Assembly (NCBI RefSeq): GCF_943846705.1
Contig: NZ_OX044366.1
Coordinates: 2,542,001 to 2,606,000, forward strand
Source: an uncultured Pseudomonas sp.
GTDB taxonomy: Bacteria > Pseudomonadota > Gammaproteobacteria > Pseudomonadales > Pseudomonadaceae
Length of the DNA stretch: 64,000 nt
Reading direction: 5' to 3'
Shown here: positions 39,414 to 48,263 of the stretch, one piece after another
How positions within the stretch are numbered: position 1 is the first letter of the stretch
Layout: every line of letters begins with the position of its first letter
The notes under the pieces: generated by a model
Databases searched by the model: none
What the model saw: only the letters and a program-made list of their open reading frames with translations
What the model was told of the DNA's origin: nothing
Translations under genes and position numbers: made by a program

Positions 39414-40820
39414 ATGGCGAGCAAAATTCTGTTGGTCGAAGATGACCGCGCATTGCGTGAGGCATTGGCCGACACCCTGGTGTTGGGTGGGCATGATTAC
39501 CGTGCGGTGGATTGTGCCGAAGCAGCGCTGCTGGCGATTGCCGAAGAGTCATTTGGCTTGGTGGTCAGTGACGTGAACATGCCGGGAATGGATGGCCACC
39601 AGTTGCTGGCGCAGATTCGACAGCAACAACCGCAATTGCCGGTGCTGTTGATGACCGCGTTTGGTGCGGTCGAGCGCGCGGTGGATGCCATGCGCCAGGG
39701 CGCGGTGGATTACTTGGTGAAACCCTTTGAACCCAAGGCCTTGCTGAGCCTGGTCGATCGACATGCCTTGGGCCGTGTCGCGGCCAGCGAGCAGGATGGC
39801 CCGGTTGCGGAAGAGCCGGCCAGCGTGCAACTGCTGGCCCTGGCCACGCGCGTGGCGCAGAGCGATTCCACGGTATTGATCACCGGTGAGTCGGGTACCG
39901 GTAAAGAGGTGTTGGCGCGCTTTATTCACCAGCAGTCACCCCGCGCCAGCAAACCCTTTATTGCCATCAACTGTGCGGCGATCCCGGACAACATGCTCGA
40001 AGCCACGCTGTTCGGCCATGAAAAGGGCGCGTTTACCGGGGCGATTGCCAGTGCGCCGGGTAAGTTCGAGTTGGCCGAGGGCGGCAGCATTTTGCTCGAC
40101 GAAATCTCGGAAATGCCAATGGGCTTGCAGGCCAAGCTGCTGCGGGTGCTGCAGGAGCGCGAGGTCGAGCGGGTGGGCGCGCGTAAGCCGATTACCCTGG
40201 ATATCCGTGTGCTAGCCACCAGTAACCGTGATCTGGCCGCCGAAGTGGCGGCGGGGCGCTTCCGTGAAGACCTCTACTATCGTTTGTCGGTGTTCCCGCT
40301 GGCCTGGCAACCGTTGCGTGAGCGCCCGGCAGACATCGTGCCGCTGGCCGAACGATTGCTGGCCAAGTACGTGAAGAAGATGAACCACGCGCCGATTCGT
40401 CTTTCCTCTCAGGCGCAGATGAGCCTGGTCAGCCACAGCTGGCCGGGTAATGTGCGTGAGTTGGATAACGCCATTCAGCGCGCTTTGATTCTGCAGCAGG
40501 GCGGTTTGATTCAGCCGCAAGACCTCTGCCTGGTAGCGCCCATCGGTTCCGAGCCTGTATCGCCCGTGCCCGCGCAACAGCCGGTGGTGGCCAATAGCAT
40601 GCCGACAGCGCCAGGCAGCGCAACCGCAGAAGCCGGTGCGTTAGGCGATGACCTGCGCCGTCATGAGTTTCAGATGATCATCGATACCCTGCGTGCCGAG
40701 CGCGGTCGGCGTAAGGAAGCGGCCGAGCGTCTGGGCATCAGCCCGCGTACGTTGCGCTACAAGCTGGCGCAGATGCGTGACGCGGGTATGGATGTGGAAG
40801 GCTATTTGTTTGCCAGCTGA
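39414..40820 (+). CDS. fleR: Flagellar sigma-54 response regulator FleR
   Basis: A 468-residue response regulator. The receiver domain has the acidic pair Asp10/Asp11 and the phospho-acceptor Asp53 in VSDVNMPGMD, with the conserved Lys in LVKPFEP. The AAA+ domain has GESGTGKEVLARF, GAFTGA and ILLDEISEMP. The C-terminal Fis-type helix-turn-helix is KEAAERLGISPRTLRYKL. CAGGAGT, at the end of fleS, serves as ribosome-binding site. In P. aeruginosa it activates class III basal body and hook genes with sigma-54. A repeat element follows. Confidence 0.96.
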   Translation: MASKILLVEDDRALREALADTLVLGGHDYRAVDCAEAALLAIAEESFGLVVSDVNMPGMDGHQLLAQIRQQQPQLPVLLMTAFGAVERAVDAMRQGAVDYLVKPFEPKALLSLVDRHALGRVAASEQDGPVAEEPASVQLLALATRVAQSDSTVLITGESGTGKEVLARFIHQQSPRASKPFIAINCAAIPDNMLEATLFGHEKGAFTGAIASAPGKFELAEGGSILLDEISEMPMGLQAKLLRVLQEREVERVGARKPITLDIRVLATSNRDLAAEVAAGRFREDLYYRLSVFPLAWQPLRERPADIVPLAERLLAKYVKKMNHAPIRLSSQAQMSLVSHSWPGNVRELDNAIQRALILQQGGLIQPQDLCLVAPIGSEPVSPVPAQQPVVANSMPTAPGSATAEAGALGDDLRRHEFQMIIDTLRAERGRRKEAAERLGISPRTLRYKLAQMRDAGMDVEGYLFAS

Positions 40821-40844
40821 TGCAGCTGAAACCTTATCTGGATG

Positions 40845-40979
40845 AGTAGCCCGGCGACAACCTGTAGCCAGGATTGCATTCGGCCATAGGCTGAAATGCC
40901 GGAACCGTCGGGTGGATGACGCTCTTGTCATCCACCATGAAGTCGCTGTTGGTGGCTGGGTAAAGCGTCATCCACCCTA
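40845..40979. repeat. REP/BOX-like repeat between fleR and lapD
   Basis: GGTGGATGAC (40911-40920) pairs with GTCATCCACC (40927-40936), and GGGTGGATGACGC also pairs with GCGTCATCCACCC (40965-40977). A left part (GTAGCC twice, then GGATTGCATTCGGCC) resembles the common pseudomonad GTAGCCCGGATGCAAT-type repeat. It lies between two convergent genes and may double as a terminator. Confidence 0.7.
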
Positions 40980-40995
40980 GGCCCTGATCGCTCTT

Positions 40996-42945
40996 TTATT
41001 CCTTCCACGGCTCTGGCGCACCCAGCAGGCGGCCCATCGCACCGTAAAGCCCCAACTCCTTGAGTACCGCAAGTTCGCCTTCGCTCTCCACCATTTCTGC
41101 AATCAGCGGCAGATCGATGCTGTTGGTGGCGCGGAATACCGCCTCGATAAACATGCGTTTGTCGCTTTCCTGATCGATGGCGCGGATGTAGGTGCCATCG
41201 AGTTTCAGGTAGGCCAGGCCGAGGTGGGTGAGGTTGCCGATCAGGCTGAAGCGTCCACCGAAGTGCTGCAGACCCAAGCTGAACCCACTGTCGCGGATAG
41301 CCTGGCTAAGAGCTTCCAGCTCGGCGGCCGGCGGTAGGTGGCGTTCGTCCACTTCAAAGGTCAGCAGGCTGGCCTGCTGCGGATGCTGTTTGAGAATTTC
41401 AACGATGCGCTTGAGTGTTGCGCTGTCGTGCAGGGTGGCTGCTGACAGGCTCAGCGCCAGTGGCGCGGCATGCTGACTGAGGTGCGCCAGGCTGTGTTCG
41501 AGCATGGCCAGGTCAAAGCGGGCGGTCCAGCCGAGGCGCTCAATCCACGGCAGAAAACGTCCGGCAGCAATGGCTTCACCCTGTGGGTCAAGCAGGCGCG
41601 CCAGCACCTTGTGATGCAGCAGTTGGTTGCGGTCAGTGCACTGCATGACCGGTTGAAAATACAGCTGCAGCTTGCGCTGGTTCAGCGCATCGTCGATCCA
41701 GGTGCGCCAGTCGTGCAGACCCTGGGTCGCTTGCGCTTGGTAATCATCCAGGCGCACCCAGTGGCGGCTTGGGTCATTTTGCGTTTGCGCCAGGGCCTGG
41801 TCGGCCCGGCTGATGACTTGGCTGGGTTCTTCGCCAGGGCGAAATGCGCCAATGCCTATATGGGCTACTGGTGTGCAGTCACTGGCGCCAGTCTGGCGCA
41901 GGCTTTCCAGGTTGCTGTGCAGTTCGCCGGCCAGTAGCTCGGCGTCCTCACTGCCAATCCCTGGGACCAGCAGGCTGAATTCGCCACCTCGGCTACGTGA
42001 AGCCAGCCACTCGGTACGAGTGTTCTGGTTAAGCAGGCGCTTGAGCAGCTCGCCGATGGCGGTAATCAGCGCATCGGTCTTTTGGCCGCCTAAGCGCTGG
42101 TTTAGCCCTGCCAGGTCGTTGACTCGCAACAGGAACAGATAGCCTTCGGCATTTTGTTCATGAATTGCCAATTGCTGGCTCAGTTGGATGTCGAACAGGC
42201 GGCGGTTGGCCAGGCCGGTGATGCTGTCTTGGTAGGCATGTTCACGCAGTTTTTCGCTGCGTGCGGCTTCTTCGGTGAACAGGGTTTTTAGCTTTTCCAC
42301 CATCTGGTTCATGGCGGTGACTACGCGCTTGAGTTCTGGCGTGCGCGGCACTGTGGGCGAAGTGAGAAATTCCCGACGCGTGATGGCTTGGGCTTGCTGC
42401 ACCATGTTGTCCAGTGGGCGCAGTTGAGTGCGCAGCAGCCAGCCGCCGAGCACGGCGCTGACCAGGCCGCAGAGCAGCAGCCAAACCAGGCTGCCGATGG
42501 CGCTGTCCCAGAGCTTGGCTAGGGCAAATTGCGGGTTGCTGAGTACTTCGACCCGTGCGGCCTGCTCCCAGCCACGCATGATCAGGGCATCGCCGCTTTG
42601 TGGTTGCAGGTCCACCAGCTCGCTGAACCAGGCAGGCACGCTGTCAGCGCTGGCGTCGCCACTGCGGCGCTCGACAATCACCTCATCACCAGGGATGCGC
42701 ACCACGCGAATGCTGTTGAAATAGCCGCTGTCGAAGATTGAGCTGACCATCAGCTCGATCATCGCTGGGTCGTCCGCATGCGGCGTCATCGACAGGCCCA
42801 GCGCGGTCGCGGCGTCTTGGGCATGTGAGCGCAGCTGGCTGAGCTGTTGCTCACGCGAGCTTTCCACCCCGACGATAAAACTGCCAGTAAAGGCCACGAC
42901 CAGAAACAGGCAGATGGCCAAAAACAGCTGTTTGAGTAAAGACAT
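40996..42945 (-). CDS. lapD: c-di-GMP receptor LapD (degenerate GGDEF-EAL)
   Basis: A 649-residue inner-membrane receptor. Helix 1 is at about 5-27, followed by a periplasmic LapD/MoxY-type domain to about 150, helix 2 at about 153-175, HAMP, then GGDEF-like and EAL-like domains. The GGDEF motif is altered to RGGEF and the EAL motif to KVLARL, so it should bind c-di-GMP without making or breaking it. When bound it sequesters the protease LapG and keeps the large adhesin on the surface. The stop of lapG's partner arrangement (lapG 9 bp upstream) supports one operon. Confidence 0.93.
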   Translation of the reverse strand: MSLLKQLFLAICLFLVVAFTGSFIVGVESSREQQLSQLRSHAQDAATALGLSMTPHADDPAMIELMVSSIFDSGYFNSIRVVRIPGDEVIVERRSGDASADSVPAWFSELVDLQPQSGDALIMRGWEQAARVEVLSNPQFALAKLWDSAIGSLVWLLLCGLVSAVLGGWLLRTQLRPLDNMVQQAQAITRREFLTSPTVPRTPELKRVVTAMNQMVEKLKTLFTEEAARSEKLREHAYQDSITGLANRRLFDIQLSQQLAIHEQNAEGYLFLLRVNDLAGLNQRLGGQKTDALITAIGELLKRLLNQNTRTEWLASRSRGGEFSLLVPGIGSEDAELLAGELHSNLESLRQTGASDCTPVAHIGIGAFRPGEEPSQVISRADQALAQTQNDPSRHWVRLDDYQAQATQGLHDWRTWIDDALNQRKLQLYFQPVMQCTDRNQLLHHKVLARLLDPQGEAIAAGRFLPWIERLGWTARFDLAMLEHSLAHLSQHAAPLALSLSAATLHDSATLKRIVEILKQHPQQASLLTFEVDERHLPPAAELEALSQAIRDSGFSLGLQHFGGRFSLIGNLTHLGLAYLKLDGTYIRAIDQESDKRMFIEAVFRATNSIDLPLIAEMVESEGELAVLKELGLYGAMGRLLGAPEPWKE

Positions 42946-42954
42946 AGGTTCCTC

Positions 42955-43647
42955 CTAGCCTTCGCCGATGGCGAAGCCCTCCGTGCGCATTTTGTTCAAC
43001 AGGTCCTGCCAGCGCGAGAGCTTTTTTGAATCACCCTTCTTGCTGTTGGAACCGGGGAGATAGAGCCCTTCGGCGTTGAATGCATAGACTGGCAACAGGT
43101 CGCGGCGCTGCGACGCCGGCTTGATCACGTTGATCAGATTGTCCAGTACCAGTGGCTCGGCGCCGGGGCTGGCGTAGTACGTCAGCACCATGTGCGCCTG
43201 GTTGTAATTGAGTGCCTTAACGTAGGTGATGCGCAGTTTTTCGCTGGGGATGCCGAGGCGGCGCAGGGTGAAGTACTTGGCGAGGGAATAGTCTTCGCAG
43301 TCGCCAGCGCCCTTGACCAGCATCTCGACGGGGGTGGCCCAGTAGTCGTTTTGTCTCCAGATATTGATGTCATCGGAAAAGCGGATCTGCCGATTGAAGA
43401 AGCGATTGACCTCGGTGAGCTTGTCTATTTCGCTACTGGCGCTGCTGGCTTGGATTTGCGCTTCCCAGGCCAGAATGCGCTGCTTGGCCGGACCGAGACT
43501 GCCGTAGCGGCTTTCGGCTTTTTCCAGGATCACGCCGAAGTCCCAGTTGGCCAAGGCGCTGGTCAGACCGATCAGTAGGATGCAGGCGCCCAGCAACGCT
43601 CGGTTGAGGCGCTTGAACCATCCATAAGTAAGCTGACGGTGGGGCAT
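42955..43647 (-). CDS. lapG: Periplasmic cysteine protease LapG
   Basis: A 230-residue transglutaminase-like protease that cleaves the N-terminus of LapA-type adhesins when c-di-GMP is low. The catalytic triad is visible: Cys117 in GAGDCEDYSLAKY, His152 in YNQAHMVLTYY and Asp169 in LVLDNL. A signal segment (ACILLIGLTSALA) ends near residue 33. The ATG at 43647 gives MPHRQLTYGWFKRL as N-terminus; a longer upstream frame has no signal-peptide logic. It sits 9 bp before lapD. No LapA-like adhesin gene is present in the window. Confidence 0.93.
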   Translation of the reverse strand: MPHRQLTYGWFKRLNRALLGACILLIGLTSALANWDFGVILEKAESRYGSLGPAKQRILAWEAQIQASSASSEIDKLTEVNRFFNRQIRFSDDINIWRQNDYWATPVEMLVKGAGDCEDYSLAKYFTLRRLGIPSEKLRITYVKALNYNQAHMVLTYYASPGAEPLVLDNLINVIKPASQRRDLLPVYAFNAEGLYLPGSNSKKGDSKKLSRWQDLLNKMRTEGFAIGEG

Positions 43648-43742
43648 GTACCGCGCCTTGGCCGGGGATTGGGGGAGTCTAGGTGCTGCTGATGCCTGCC
43701 GCCCTGAATATACCCAATCTCGCCTGGTTTGGACGCTTCTTG

Positions 43743-44141
43743 CTAGCGCTTGATCAGGGTTTTCTGCCTGAGGATATACAGGCTGACCAGCACTGCACTG
43801 GTCAGCATAAAGGCCCTGGCCCAGAGCAGCGGCACCAGGTAGCACGACAGGACGATGCTCAGCCACATCAGGCTGATGGCGTAAACCTTGCCTTTAAGCG
43901 GAATACCCTGACCTTCGAGGTAGTCGACAATCCACGGGCCGAGTTGACGGTGGTTGACCAGCCACAGGTAGAAGCGCTTGGAGCTGCGCATAAAACAGGC
44001 GGCCGCCAGCAGCAGAAACGGCGTGGTGGGCAGAACCGGGAGAAAGATCCCGATCACCCCGAGCACCACGCTCAGCCAGCCGATGGCCAGCAGAACGTAG
44101 CGGATGGCGGGATTACGCTGCAGCTGAATCTCACGCGCCAT
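43743..44141 (-). CDS. ybaN: YbaN family inner-membrane protein (DUF454)
   Basis: A 132-residue membrane protein with about three to four hydrophobic segments. The DUF454 signature is GVIGIFLPVLPTTPFLLLAA, at about 28-47, followed by CFMRSSKRFYLWLVNH. The function is unknown. It lies between lapG and the YgfB-family gene, all on the minus strand with short gaps, so co-transcription from the YgfB-family gene is possible. Confidence 0.88.
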   Translation of the reverse strand: MAREIQLQRNPAIRYVLLAIGWLSVVLGVIGIFLPVLPTTPFLLLAAACFMRSSKRFYLWLVNHRQLGPWIVDYLEGQGIPLKGKVYAISLMWLSIVLSCYLVPLLWARAFMLTSAVLVSLYILRQKTLIKR

Positions 44142-44150
44142 GGCGCGTGC

Positions 44151-44738
44151 TTAGTGCTGGCGCGGCTTCAGCAATGCGGGCTTTTCTTCTGGGGCATTGC
44201 ACAGCAGAAACAAAGCAGTCAGCAGTTCTGGGATTTGATCGACCATGCTGTCAACCAAGTCGCGATCACCGGCGATTTCGGCGAATTCGGGCTGTTCGTC
44301 GAACAGGCCGGAAGCGACCATGATCGGCAGCAGCAGTTCGCTGACTTCATCTTCGGCGTCGTCGAACCATACGGCTTCGCGCAGGAAAACCCCTTCCATA
44401 AAGCCAATGCACCAGCCGCGCAGGTCGGAGTCGTCCGGCTCGTCGCCGAGGTCGAGGTCGCACGGCACGTCCGGCTCGTCGTCGCTGGCCAGTTGGCGAG
44501 CGATATGGCTTTGCAGCTGGATCAGCGTGGCTTCGATCTCTTCGCGCTCGGCGTCACTGCGGTAATGCGGCGGCTCGGAGAACAATGCGTCAATCCACTC
44601 GCGCTCCGGGACTTTTTCCGGGCAAATCGACAGCGCGGTCAGGTAGCCGTGGGCGGCGATATAGTCCAGGGCCTCATCATGCAGCTCATCAGCATCGAGG
44701 AAGGCTTGCAGGCGGGTGAGTTGCTCGGCGAAGGACAT
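44151..44738 (-). CDS. YgfB/YecA family protein (UPF0149)
   Basis: A 195-residue acidic, helical cytoplasmic protein. The family features are AAHGYLTALSICPEKV near 28-43 and RGWCIGFMEGVFLRE near 105-119. In P. aeruginosa a YgfB protein modulates ampDh3 and beta-lactam resistance, but YecA-type members differ, so no function is assigned. The C-terminus PALLKPRQH is basic and lacks the SEC-C zinc motif of YecA. It is divergent from recQ. Confidence 0.8.
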   Translation of the reverse strand: MSFAEQLTRLQAFLDADELHDEALDYIAAHGYLTALSICPEKVPEREWIDALFSEPPHYRSDAEREEIEATLIQLQSHIARQLASDDEPDVPCDLDLGDEPDDSDLRGWCIGFMEGVFLREAVWFDDAEDEVSELLLPIMVASGLFDEQPEFAEIAGDRDLVDSMVDQIPELLTALFLLCNAPEEKPALLKPRQH

Positions 44739-44873
44739 CGGGGGCTACCTTGAAGGAGTAAACGAGGCTGGATTCTAGTCTAGAGCGGCTTGGGCGGCCA
44801 TAGCCACAGGGCAATGCGTGATGGATTCCAGGCAAAGTCCAATTGCCTGACGCGTGGCCATCCTGCACTTGCG

Positions 44874-44879
44874 TATAAT
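44874..44879 (+). promoter_or_regulatory. -10 element of recQ
   Basis: Perfect TATAAT 25 bp before the recQ ATG. No good -35 is seen at 16-18 bp. Confidence 0.55.
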
Positions 44880-44904
44880 GCCCGGCTTGTTCTGGAGGCC
44901 CTTC

Positions 44905-47031
44905 ATGCTTGACCACGCGCAACGCATCCTTAAAGACGTATTCGGTTACGACAGCTTCCGTGGTCGGCAGGGTGAGATTATCGAGCGTGTGGCCAGTGGT
45001 GGCGATGCCCTGGTGCTGATGCCCACCGGGGGCGGCAAGTCGCTGTGCTTCCAGGTCCCGGCCCTGCTGCGTGAAGGCTTGGCGGTGGTGGTATCGCCGC
45101 TGATTGCGCTGATGGACGATCAGGTCGCCACCCTTGATGAGTTGGGCGTGGCCGCCGTCGCGCTGAACTCCACCCTGAGCAACGACGAGCAGCGTGAGAT
45201 TGCCGAGCGAATCAAGCGCGGTGAGATCAAGATGCTGTACCTGGCGCCCGAGCGGTTGGTGCAGCCGCGCATGTTGGGCTTTCTGCAGAACCTTGAGATC
45301 GCCTTGTTCGCCATCGACGAGGCGCATTGCGTGTCGCAGTGGGGGCATGACTTCCGCCCGGAATACCTGCAACTGGGCCAGCTGGCCGAGCTGTTCCCCA
45401 ATGTGCCGCGCATTGCGCTGACTGCAACGGCGGATATGCGCACCCGTGAGGAAATCGTCCAACGTCTGCACCTGCAGAATGCCGAGCGTTTTCTATCGAG
45501 TTTCGACCGGCCGAATATTTTTTACCGCATCGTGCCCAAAGAGCAGCCGCGCAAGCAGTTGCTGAACTTCCTCGCCGCGCGCAAGGGTGATGCCGGCATC
45601 GTCTATTGCCTGTCGCGCAAGAAGGTCGAGGAAGTGGCCGCGTTTCTGTCTGAGCAGGGCTTTCCGGCGCTGCCGTATCACGCCGGTCTGGCCAATGAGC
45701 TACGCGCCTATCATCAGAAGCGCTTTCTCAACGAGGAAGGGCTGATCATGGTCGCGACCATCGCCTTCGGCATGGGCATCGATAAGCCCAACGTGCGTTT
45801 TGTTGCCCACCTCGACCTGCCGAAGTCCCTGGAAGCCTATTACCAGGAAACCGGTCGTGCCGGCCGTGATGGTCTGCCGGCGGATGCCTGGATGGCCTAC
45901 GGGCTGCAGGATGTGATCTTCCTCAAGCAGATGCTCAATAACTCCGAAGGCGACGAGCGGCATAAGCGCGTCGAGCAGCACAAGCTCGATGCCATGCTGG
46001 CGCTGTGCGAGGAAACCCGCTGCCGGCGTCAGTCGCTGCTGGCCTACTTCGATGAGGACATGCCGCAACCCTGTGGGCACTGCGATAACTGCATGGACGG
46101 CGTGCAGACCTGGGATGCCACCGAGCCGGCGCGTCAGGCGCTGTCGGCGATTTACCGCACCGGCCAGCGCTATGGCGTGGGGCATCTGGTCGACGTGCTG
46201 CTCGGTCGCGACAACGACAAAATTCGCACGGTCGGCCATCAGCACCTCGCGGTGTTTGGGATTGGCAAGGCGTTTGCCGAAGGTGAATGGCGTTCGTTGT
46301 TCCGCCAGCTGGTGGCGCGCGGGTTAGCGGATGTCGACCTCGAAGGCTTCGGTGGCCTGCGCCTTGCTGACAGTTGCCGGCCCTTGCTCAAGGGCGAGGT
46401 CAGTCTGCAATTGCGCCGCGACCTCAAGCCGCAGCAGAGCGCCAAGGCCTCCAGCAGTGCCGCCAGCCAATTGGTGCGCGGTGAGGAACGCGGCCAGTGG
46501 GAAGCGCTGCGCGCTTTGCGCCGTAAGCTGGCGGAAGAGCATGGCGTGCCGCCGTATGTGATTTTCCCGGATGCCACCTTGCTGGAGATGCTGCGGAGCA
46601 AGCCCAGCACCTTGGCCGAGATGGCTCGGGTCAGTGGTGTTGGCGCGCGCAAGCTGGAGCGTTATGGCGAGGCCTTTCTCGCGGTGCTGGGGGCCGATGA
46701 TGACGCGCCGCGTGCGGTGGTCGACCTGCGCCATGAGCTGGTCAGCCTGGCCCGTGCCGGCATGACCCCGGCGCAGATCGCCAGCCAGTTGAGTTGCAGT
46801 GAAAAGAATGTCTACGGCTTGTTGGCTGAAGCCATTGGCCGCCAGCAGTTGTCGCTGGAGCAGGCGCTGGACGTGCCCGAGGCATTGCTTGGCGAGATTC
46901 AGGATGCTTTTCTCGATGGCGAGGGTGAGTTACCACCGGTGGCCACGATCAGCGAGCAGTTTGCCGGGCGCGTTGAGTTGGGCATCTTGCATTGCGTGCG
47001 CGCCGCCTTGCAGGCCGAGTTCGAGGCCTAA
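44905..47031 (+). CDS. recQ: ATP-dependent DNA helicase RecQ
   Basis: A 708-residue 3'-5' helicase acting in recombination and stalled-fork repair. Walker A TGGGKS is at 41-46 and the DEAH box starts at residue 138, followed by the RecQ motif AHCVSQWGHDFRPEYL. The RQC zinc site has cysteines in TRCRRQ, then CGHCDNC (about 374-397). An HRDC domain follows near 520-600 (LRRKLAEEHGVPPYVIFPD). About 100 further C-terminal residues form a helix-turn-helix-like tail (MTPAQIASQLSCSEKNVYGL), making it longer than E. coli RecQ (about 609). ATG 44905 gives the family N-terminus and leaves the TATAAT upstream. Confidence 0.96.
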   Translation: MLDHAQRILKDVFGYDSFRGRQGEIIERVASGGDALVLMPTGGGKSLCFQVPALLREGLAVVVSPLIALMDDQVATLDELGVAAVALNSTLSNDEQREIAERIKRGEIKMLYLAPERLVQPRMLGFLQNLEIALFAIDEAHCVSQWGHDFRPEYLQLGQLAELFPNVPRIALTATADMRTREEIVQRLHLQNAERFLSSFDRPNIFYRIVPKEQPRKQLLNFLAARKGDAGIVYCLSRKKVEEVAAFLSEQGFPALPYHAGLANELRAYHQKRFLNEEGLIMVATIAFGMGIDKPNVRFVAHLDLPKSLEAYYQETGRAGRDGLPADAWMAYGLQDVIFLKQMLNNSEGDERHKRVEQHKLDAMLALCEETRCRRQSLLAYFDEDMPQPCGHCDNCMDGVQTWDATEPARQALSAIYRTGQRYGVGHLVDVLLGRDNDKIRTVGHQHLAVFGIGKAFAEGEWRSLFRQLVARGLADVDLEGFGGLRLADSCRPLLKGEVSLQLRRDLKPQQSAKASSSAASQLVRGEERGQWEALRALRRKLAEEHGVPPYVIFPDATLLEMLRSKPSTLAEMARVSGVGARKLERYGEAFLAVLGADDDAPRAVVDLRHELVSLARAGMTPAQIASQLSCSEKNVYGLLAEAIGRQQLSLEQALDVPEALLGEIQDAFLDGEGELPPVATISEQFAGRVELGILHCVRAALQAEFEA

Positions 47032-47164
47032 ACAACGGCTACAACCCTGCAGGCCTGCACGTTGGCCAGTGGCCGATTTTGCGCTGTGCTTGGCACGCCC
47101 GGTGAATGCCCGAGCCTGGCCCCGGTGCTAGCATCCTCAAGCTTTCTCTTGAGTGAACCGCCCC

Positions 47165-48181
47165 ATGGACCGACTGATTCAAGCCAACGGCCAGCCGCAC
47201 TACGGCCTGTTTCCCGCCGCGCCGGGGCTGGTCAATTACCGTGATTTCGACTTTCGCTCGCCCATGGGGCGCAAACTGGGTGCCCTGGCCAAGTGGCGGC
47301 GCTTTCATCAATTTCAGTATTTCGGCCTGATCAGTGATGAGCTGATTGGCGGCTGTGCGTTGGCCAATCTCAGTCTGCTGGGCGTGGGCTTTGTCTATCT
47401 GTTTCATCCCGCCAGTGGGCGGATGATCGAGCGCCAATTCAAATTGCCGCTGGGCTTTGGCAGCCAGTTTTCGCAGGCGCCCGATCGGGGTGTGTGTGAG
47501 TTGCGCAGTGGCGGCAACCTGCTGCGCCTGGAAAATAGCGCGACACCTAAGGAAAAGCGCTTGCTGGTCGAGTTGGATGACGGCACCCGCATCGATGCGC
47601 GCTTTTCCGAGGCCGTGCCGGCGTTTCAGCCGCTGTGTATCAATACGCCGACGGGCGTCAATGGCTGGGTCTATGCACAAAAGGTCGCGGGCGTACGCTG
47701 CAGCGGACAGGTGCGCAGCGCACTGGGGGATTTCGACCTAGCGCAGGTCGGCGCATTTGCCCATCACGACTGGTCAGCCGGTTATATGCGGCCCGAGACT
47801 CACTGGAACTGGGCCTGTTTGTCCGGGCAGGCGGGTGAGCAGCGGGTGGGTTTGAACCTGTCCTGTGGGGTTAATGAAACCAGCTTTACCGAGAACTGCT
47901 TCTGGCTCGATGGCGAACTGCTCAAGGTTGACACGGTGCGGTTTGCTTTTGATCGCGATCAACCGTTACGGCCCTGGTTGATTAACTCCCATGACGGTCA
48001 AGTAGCGTTGCACTTTGACGGCCGTGGCTTGCTTAAGGAACGGCTGAACCTAGGGCTGCTGGCGAGCAACTTTAAACAGATTTTCGGCCAGTTCAGCGGA
48101 GTATTACGGCCGGTTGGCCGACCCGAGGTGCGTATCGATAACCTCTGGGGCTTTGTTGAAGATCAGTATGTAAAGTGGTGA
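47165..48181 (+). CDS. DUF2804 family protein
   Basis: A 338-residue protein of the DUF2804 family, function unknown. Features are VNYRDFDFRSPMGRKLG near the N-terminus, FQYFGLISDELIGGCAL, and DWSAGYMRPETHWNWACLSG. These are lipocalin-like beta-rich segments as in other members. There is no signal peptide. ATG 47165 is preferred over GTG 47153 because GTG would add four residues outside the family pattern, but the ribosome-binding site is poor for both. It stands alone between recQ and the marR gene. Confidence 0.8.
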   Translation: MDRLIQANGQPHYGLFPAAPGLVNYRDFDFRSPMGRKLGALAKWRRFHQFQYFGLISDELIGGCALANLSLLGVGFVYLFHPASGRMIERQFKLPLGFGSQFSQAPDRGVCELRSGGNLLRLENSATPKEKRLLVELDDGTRIDARFSEAVPAFQPLCINTPTGVNGWVYAQKVAGVRCSGQVRSALGDFDLAQVGAFAHHDWSAGYMRPETHWNWACLSGQAGEQRVGLNLSCGVNETSFTENCFWLDGELLKVDTVRFAFDRDQPLRPWLINSHDGQVALHFDGRGLLKERLNLGLLASNFKQIFGQFSGVLRPVGRPEVRIDNLWGFVEDQYVKW

Positions 48182-48226
48182 ACGCCTGCGCAGGCTTGCC
48201 TGGGTCAAGGGGTTATGGTTAGCTGG

Positions 48227-48237
48227 CTAATAATTAG
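48227..48237. promoter_or_regulatory. Palindrome upstream of the marR-type gene (candidate operator)
   Basis: CTAAT-A-ATTAG lies in an A/T-rich stretch 26 bp before the marR start. MarR-family proteins often bind such short A/T palindromes at their own promoter. Candidate only. Confidence 0.4.
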
Positions 48238-48263
48238 TTTTTTATAGTTAAGAGCCTGTGTCC

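Noticed and set aside
43683..44753. 356-codon open frame antisense to lapG, ybaN and the YgfB-family gene
   Set aside because: It spans three genes that each have clear family motifs on the minus strand, so it is a shadow.
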